From: Phylloscopus collybita
Taxonomy: Eukaryota > Chordata > Aves > Passeriformes > Phylloscopidae
Reading direction: 5' to 3'
DNA: 64,000 bases
Assembly: GCA_027886175.1 (NCBI GenBank)
Contig: JAJNNQ010000024.1
Span: forward strand, 27,693,001-27,757,000
The translations under genes and the position numbers were made by a program. Below are positions 57,952-64,000 of the stretch, in pieces (the stretch's first letter is position 1; the number at the start of each line of letters is the position of its first letter). The notes under the pieces were generated by a model, which was not told the DNA's origin, made no database searches, and saw only the letters and a program-made list of their open reading frames with translations.

Positions 57952-58026
57952 GTCTGTGACATTCACCACCCCGATCTGTGGTCTGAACAGGTCGATCTTG
58001 AAGGTTTTCTCCCAGTAAGTGATGAG
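57952..58026 (-). CDS. CASQ2: CASQ2 penultimate coding exon (25 residues)
   Basis: This 75-nt exon is in phase 0 at both ends and encodes LITYWEKTFKIDLFRPQ, then IGVVNVTD, within the third thioredoxin-like fold. It matches human CASQ2 closely, with LIT replacing LVA. The acceptor is TCCTGCAG and the donor GTGAGT. Confidence 0.95.
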
Positions 58027-59149
<1,123 letters not shown>

Positions 59150-59204
59150 CTGGGTCATCTTCTTCAGCAAAGGCTACAATGTGGATACCCTCCATGTCAT
59201 CCTC
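59150..59204 (-). CDS. CASQ2: CASQ2 coding exon, fourth from the end (18 residues plus one base)
   Basis: This 55-nt exon encodes EDDMEGIHIVAFAEEDDP and the first base of the next Asp codon. It follows the ETW end of the preceding exon, as in other calsequestrins. The acceptor is TTGTTTCCAG and the donor GTAGGA. Confidence 0.94.
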
Positions 59205-61926
59205 CTGGAAACAACACAACTATTACTGATGGGTCAGGGAGGGAGGACAGAGTCTGGGCGGTTCCTGGAGATGAGGAGCAGTGGGATGCCTTCAAAAAGG
59301 GCAATTACAAAGGGAGGATTGACTAGACCCCCCTGAGAAACCAGAAATAGGAGCTGAGGTGAGGCTGATGCATGAAGATATTTAGTGCTGAAGGGGGTAG
59401 TTTAGGTAGTGTTGCTGAAACTCTTCAGATAAAAATGAGGTGGGCACCATGATGGCAACGGCAAGGGGGCTTCTGATAATGTGAGGCAAAAGCTTCTCTG
59501 CAGAAAAGGTCAAAGGCTCTCTAGCACAAGACTCTTTCATGCCTGAGGCCACCTACCCTCATAAATTTTCAGCTCTCAGGGGGTGGTTTGCAAGGAAACA
59601 AGTATCTGCCACCACACTCAGCCCCAAAACATGCTCCCTTGGGGCTCACAACTGCCTCACAATATGAGAGGTAATGTGGCTCATTTGGGCCCCTTTTTGG
59701 AGGTGAAGTGTCTCTGCTTTAGGTGAGGGTCTCTGTGAGCAGTGAGGGAAATTGAGTGGGGGGCTCATTTCAGGGCCCCAATGAGTGGAGGACAAAAATT
59801 ACAGCCTGGTGGATTACTTTTCTCCATGAAACACATGAGGAATGATATTGGCAAAGGCCAATGGATCTGCTGTCCAGTTCATCATCTGCCTGCTATGAAT
59901 GTCATCTGTGAATTATCCCATGGATCGGTTTCGCCTTCCTCACCCGCTGTCGGTCCCAGTTTCCATTTCAATTGGTTTTAATGCAAGAAAAAATTCCCAT
60001 CTAAATGCTAATTTCTTTTCCCTTCTGAGCCCAGAGGTGACAAAGCCACCATCAAATACTGAAAGGGAAAAAGCTCCCTGAAAGATTAAGTGGAAAACAT
60101 TATCTTTAAAAACAATAGTGGATGCTCAGCCTTTGTGGACGTCTTCAGGGAATACGTTTTACTGGGACATTCTAGGCAGATTTACTTGGGATCCAGACCC
60201 CTTATAGCTGGCAAAATTTACACTGTTGCTTTTTCTTCATATTTTCCAGCAGCATTGTCAGACAGCAAAATAAAAAGTACATATCTATATGACATATATA
60301 ATTACATGCATATACCTATATAATGCAGCTCTATTCTGGCCTTTGAAGCAGCAAACAAAACTGGACTAACTCCAGTGATGGCAGTGAGGATGTTGTGAAC
60401 TTGCAGTGAGATCAGAATCCAACCCCTTGGCTTCTGTAGTTATGAGCCTACTGCTCGTAGCAGAGGCAAGCTCTGTATTCCCAGGCTGCTGGTTGAGCAA
60501 GCATCCCACTCCTGGGAATTCACACATTTCGTGAGGCTATTTTAGAACATGGTCAGTATGAGAGTGAAGCCACTGCATGCAAAATTTGGGTCTCACTGAA
60601 GCTCCATTAAAAACCTTGGAGGGGCTTTGGTGGATCTTGGAAGCTGCATTCTGCGTTCTACACAGAATCTGTATTTCAAAACAAAATGAAAAGCTATTTT
60701 GCCTAAGTGACTCATAACTCCTGGTTCAGTTTTATTACCTCTTGCCTTGCTGTATTAAAGCTCCCAAGGTTTTTGCCACTTTGGAGTCCCGTGGTGTTTC
60801 GTGTTACACAGCCAAGAAGGGGATATCTGAGTGCTGTTATAAATGTGTCGAGCCTTTTGGAAGAATGACTGCATCTTCCTTAGTGTCTGTAAAGCACCTG
60901 TTCAGCTTTGTTTTCCAGCATTCATCTGGCACTTGAGAGCCCCTGACTAGCTTTTAACACCATATTCACTCACAGTGAATAATATAATATATAACTTGTT
61001 ATACACAATTTTTCTTTCATTTTCACCCTTCTCTTCTTCCCCACCCCTGCAGACCATGAGAGTCCTCTGTGTGTGATAGGGGCCAAAATGTGGGTTAGTT
61101 CTTCACAGTCGCTGATTTGCATCTTGCTTGCACTGTGAGAAGTGCAGTCAATGCACGATCTGCTTTGAAATCTGTATAATTAACTGTACTGCCTGCCTTC
61201 ATTCCATTTTGAATTGTACAACTGCTCTGGTACTTTTACAAGGACATGTAGTGACAGGATGGGGGAGAATGGCTTTAAACTGAAAGAGGGTAGATTTAGA
61301 CTAGATGTTATGAAGCAATTCTTTACTGTGAGGGTAGTGAGGCACAAGGACAGGTTGTCCAGAGAAGTTGTGGATGCCCCAGTCCCTAGAAGTGTGCAGG
61401 GTCAGGTTGGATGGGGCTTTGAGCAACCTGGTCTAGTGGAAGGTGTCCCTGCCATAGCAGGGGGTTGGAGCCAGATCATCTTCAAGGTCCCTTTGAACCC
61501 AAACCACTCTGATTCTGTGAGTTTCCATGAGATATCTGCCCAATCTCCACAGCTCACCCAGGCCACAGAAATCACCCAACCAGCAGCACTGATGTCCCTT
61601 AGCTGAGATGGAGCATCCTTGGCCAGGATCACTACACAGGCCCCACACCTGCCTGGAACACTGCTCGGCTTTCCCTCTTCCCTCTGTGAAACAACCAGGA
61701 GCCAGCCCAGCTCTCCATCGCTGCTGCACGAAGAATTTGAGCACCCTGTTTGAACTGAGGCACTAGGCATCACAGCCAAGGCTTTCCCTTTTTCCCAGAA
61801 GAGAGGGAGTAGCTTTGCAAGGAAGGAAAGGTAATGTTTTGCCCAGACAGAGGCCAGAGCTCTTGAGCAGCAGTTTCTTGTTGGAAGCTGGCAGTGGACA
61901 CAATGGTTGCCACCACATGTGCTTAC
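59205..61926 (-). other. CASQ2: CASQ2 intron (2.7 kb)
   Basis: This intron contains a CR1 3' fragment (about 61230-61525) and an AT-rich stretch with TATATA-type sequence (about 60280-60325). No other coding exon was recognised. Confidence 0.85.
61230..61525 (+). mobile_element. CR1 LINE 3' fragment
   Basis: ACAAGGACATGTAGTGACAG, GGCTTTAAACTGAAAGAGGG, the GTGAGGCACAAGGACAGG motif and the terminal CTTCAAGGTCCCTTTGAACC followed by AAACCACTCTGATTCTGTG form the standard avian CR1 3' end. It is 5'-truncated and lies opposite to CASQ2 transcription. Confidence 0.93.
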
Positions 61927-61972
61927 CCATGTCTCAAACATGTCCTCCGGGCGCAGCTTCCTCAAGGTGGCC
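61927..61972 (-). CDS. CASQ2: CASQ2 coding exon, fifth from the end (15 residues plus one base)
   Basis: This 46-nt exon has a first G that completes a codon from the upstream exon, then encodes ATLRKLRPEDMFETW. It matches the calsequestrin segment with RRLRPEEMFETW. The acceptor is CCTTTCAG and the donor GTAAGC. The preceding exon is not in the window. Confidence 0.93.
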
Positions 61973-62880
61973 CTGAAAGGAAGACAGAAATGCTCTTTGA
62001 GGACATATCCAGCACTGCCACACATGACACTGTCAGCATCATGGGAAAGGTCACCATGGCACTCTTGGCTGGTGGCTGGAGTCAGCCACCACACTTTGAA
62101 TGCAAGAATGGGGCCACTGTAAGTCAATTTATGCCTTTATTTGTGGTGATAAAACCCTGCCCCTGGCCCCACTGGAGTCACTGCAGCCACTATTTCTGCT
62201 TGGGAAGATGATAGGCCTCTCTGTGCTGGGATGTGCTGATGAATTAGTCCCACACATGGCAGACTGTTCTGTCTGTACTGAGAGCATGAGAGAACATTCA
62301 CTTTTGTTTTAGAGTCCCTGGGACATTCCTAATGGACTCTGTCCCCTATTTCTCCTGGTTTCACCCCAGCATAATTTCAGAACAGAAATCCTTCCCGCCT
62401 CTGCTGAAGCAAAGAAGTCAGAATAAACTCTGGAAAGGAAATTTGGATCCTAACAAACACTGACAAGAAAATTTAAACCCTAAGACTGGTCAAAGAAAAA
62501 TTTTTTGAGAAGTAGTTCATAAAGGAAAAAAGATTCCTAGCAAATACATTCAGGCACATCTGTAGCAGGAAGCCTGTCAGAGAGCCTGCAGGCTGAGAGC
62601 TGACTGGGGTGTTAGAGGGGCACCCAAAGAACACAAAGCCATAGGAGACAAACACAAATCATCCTTTGCACATCTGCTTGCTGTGGTATCAGCTGTTTGG
62701 GGAGGATGCCCCAGCAGAGCAGGTGTCCCAGGGTGAGATGCCCCAGGACCTGCTGCAAAGAGAAGTGTCAGTCTGTGAGGCTTTAGAACAGATTGGTAGG
62801 AGTGGCAGCATGTTGCCAGAACCAGGTGGAATAAGTGAGCTGTGTAACCTGTCGCTTCGGTTTGCCTCACAAACAGAGCA

Positions 62881-63081
62881 ATGGAAACAAGGGAACATTT
62901 TTTAGAGGTTTCTAAAGGACCTGAGGAGCCACAGAACTGTGTTCCAGTTAGATCAGAGGAGGGGAATCTCCTGTGTATTAATAACATTGAATATCATGGA
63001 AATGAATGGCCAGTTTTCATGACAGAGGAAATTACCCAATTAAGATTCATAGCATATTCTTTGGCACGATCGCATGCATAA
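62881..63081 (+). other. Unrecognised 66-codon ORF, possible relic
   Basis: Encodes a hydrophilic peptide with the stretches FLEVSKGPEEPQNC and NNIEYHGNEWPVFMTEE. The composition looks more protein-like than neighbouring chance frames. I do not recognise a family. It could belong to a decayed retroelement together with the ORF at 63249, or be chance. Confidence 0.2.
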
Positions 63082-63248
63082 CATATCCTCACATAATCTG
63101 AAAAAGATGGGAAATAGGAATATAGCAGCATTTGCTTATCATATCCAATTCTTTGGCAACCAACAAAGGCCTGACTATGAGTTGGTACAGAGGCTCTCCT
63201 GAGACTTGAGTGTCTGCATGATAGACAGGCACATAGCAAGTAACACAC

Positions 63249-63542
63249 TTGCAGAAAACCAACCCTGATTGTACAGGTGCACCAATTGGTTCTAAATTAG
63301 TTGTAATTAATTACTGCCTCTCAGGAAAGGGGTCCAGGTGTCACAAATTGAGAAAGAATCAGCTCCAAAGGAAATCGGCCAAAAGAAGGTCGCAAACAGT
63401 TGGGAAATGGCCAAGGAGTAAAACATACCATTATGGCAGTGGACAGCTACACTGTGAAGCTATGTGTAGTTCTGGTCATCCCATCCCAGAAATGATATGG
63501 ACAACTGAAAAAGGCTCTTGGAAATGTGGGAGAGGTGAGTGA
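63249..63542 (+). other. Unrecognised 97-codon ORF ending near a splice-donor-like site
   Basis: Encodes a Cys-containing basic peptide with NPDCTGAPIGSKLVV, then a Lys/Arg-rich stretch, then LHCEAMCSSGHPIPEMIW. GGAGAG followed by GTGAGTG at about 63535 resembles a plus-strand donor, opposite to CASQ2. I do not recognise the family. A vague resemblance to an Ig-like or retroviral surface segment is only an impression. Confidence 0.2.
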
Positions 63543-63649
63543 AGGTATGGTAATTTGATGAAAATTAAATAGATAAGAATTCTTTATTTTGTGAAAGAGG
63601 TGAGGGAAGAGGGTTTCAGCAGGTATTCTGAAAAATTTGGAATGGTAAA

Positions 63650-63798
63650 GAAAACATGAATAGCTTAGAACATGGCCAAGTTTCTAATAGCGTCAAGGTT
63701 GCAGATTTGACTCCTGCACAGGCCATTCACTTAAGAGTTGGACTTGATGATCCTTGTGGGTTCCTTCCAACTCGGAATATTCTGTGATTCTCTCCCCA
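63650..63798 (+). mobile_element. tRNA-Ile-derived SINE with CR1-like tail (TguSINE1-like)
   Basis: A decayed tRNA-Ile head is visible: TAGCTTAGAACATGGCC, then TTTCTAATAGCGTCAAGG, a B-box-like GATTTGACTCC and GGCC. It joins ATTCACTTAAGAGTTGGACT, TGATGATCCTTGTGGGTTCC and TTCCAACTCGGAATATTCTG. This head-to-CR1-tail structure matches the songbird SINE I know as TguSINE1. The tail would let CR1 machinery mobilise it. The 5' boundary is approximate. Confidence 0.85.
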
Positions 63799-64000
63799 TA
63801 GATTACCTTAAGTATTAATCATTGTTCCTTTCAAGAGTTAGTAGGTGCCCAGAGAAATTATTAGGTAGCAGGTATAAATTAAACAAATAGGAATGGTCTT
63901 TTCATACAATGCATATTTTAGCTGCTGAACTCATTACAATTTGGTACATTCAGCAATAAAACAGAAATAAGGTAAAAACGGCAATAGAAATTGAAGAAAT

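Larger units (their letters stand above)
61973..64000 (-). other. CASQ2: CASQ2 intron, running past the window edge
   Basis: I looked on the minus strand for the expected upstream exon (ending in a stretch like EELVEFVKEHQ) and did not see it, so the intron probably continues beyond 64000. It holds two unexplained open frames (62881-63081, 63249-63542) and a SINE. Confidence 0.7.

Noticed and set aside
63650..63725. Possible functional tRNA-Ile gene
   Set aside because: The A and B boxes are degenerate, the acceptor stem is not intact, and the sequence continues into a CR1-like tail, so it is a SINE head.

Overview
The window is vertebrate, and specifically avian, nuclear DNA. It has intron-rich genes with GT-AG junctions, several CR1 LINE fragments, an avian-type solo LTR and a tRNA-Ile-headed SINE with a CR1-like tail. 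From memory, that SINE resembles the songbird element TguSINE1, so a passerine is the most likely source. No operons, CRISPR arrays or other prokaryotic features are present.

Two genes lie tail to tail. On the + strand, VANGL1 (Vang-like planar cell polarity protein 1) is complete at the coding level. Seven coding exons between 6277 and 38711 splice in frame to a 522-residue protein with a four-pass membrane region and a C-terminal ETSV PDZ ligand. Its 5' leader on the first coding exon begins near 6056 and contains two overlapping upstream ORFs. Any earlier noncoding exon and the promoter are not recognisable and probably lie to the left. A long 3' UTR probably ends at an AATAAA at 44166.

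On the - strand, the last five coding exons of CASQ2 (cardiac calsequestrin) lie between 61972 and 54000. They encode about 161 C-terminal residues, ending in an acidic tail with 28 consecutive aspartates. The N-terminal part lies beyond the right edge. The same convergent VANGL1-CASQ2 arrangement is known in mammals.

Layout: 1-6055 upstream or first-intron DNA; 6056-38711 VANGL1 exons and introns, including a 19.4-kb intron (12043-31434) that carries the solo LTR, an antisense CR1 reverse-transcriptase relic and a GC-rich patch; 38712 to about 44185 VANGL1 3' UTR; 44186 to about 53544 intergenic DNA with no recognisable gene; 53545-64000 the CASQ2 3' end, exons and introns, with a CR1, a SINE and two unexplained short ORFs.

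The two genes do not form a pathway. VANGL1 acts in planar polarity at the plasma membrane, and CASQ2 buffers calcium in the cardiac sarcoplasmic reticulum. I found no convincing new biological system. The items most worth checking are the pure poly-Asp tail, the uORF pair in the VANGL1 leader, the nested palindromes near 6700, and the unexplained ORFs at 62881-63542.
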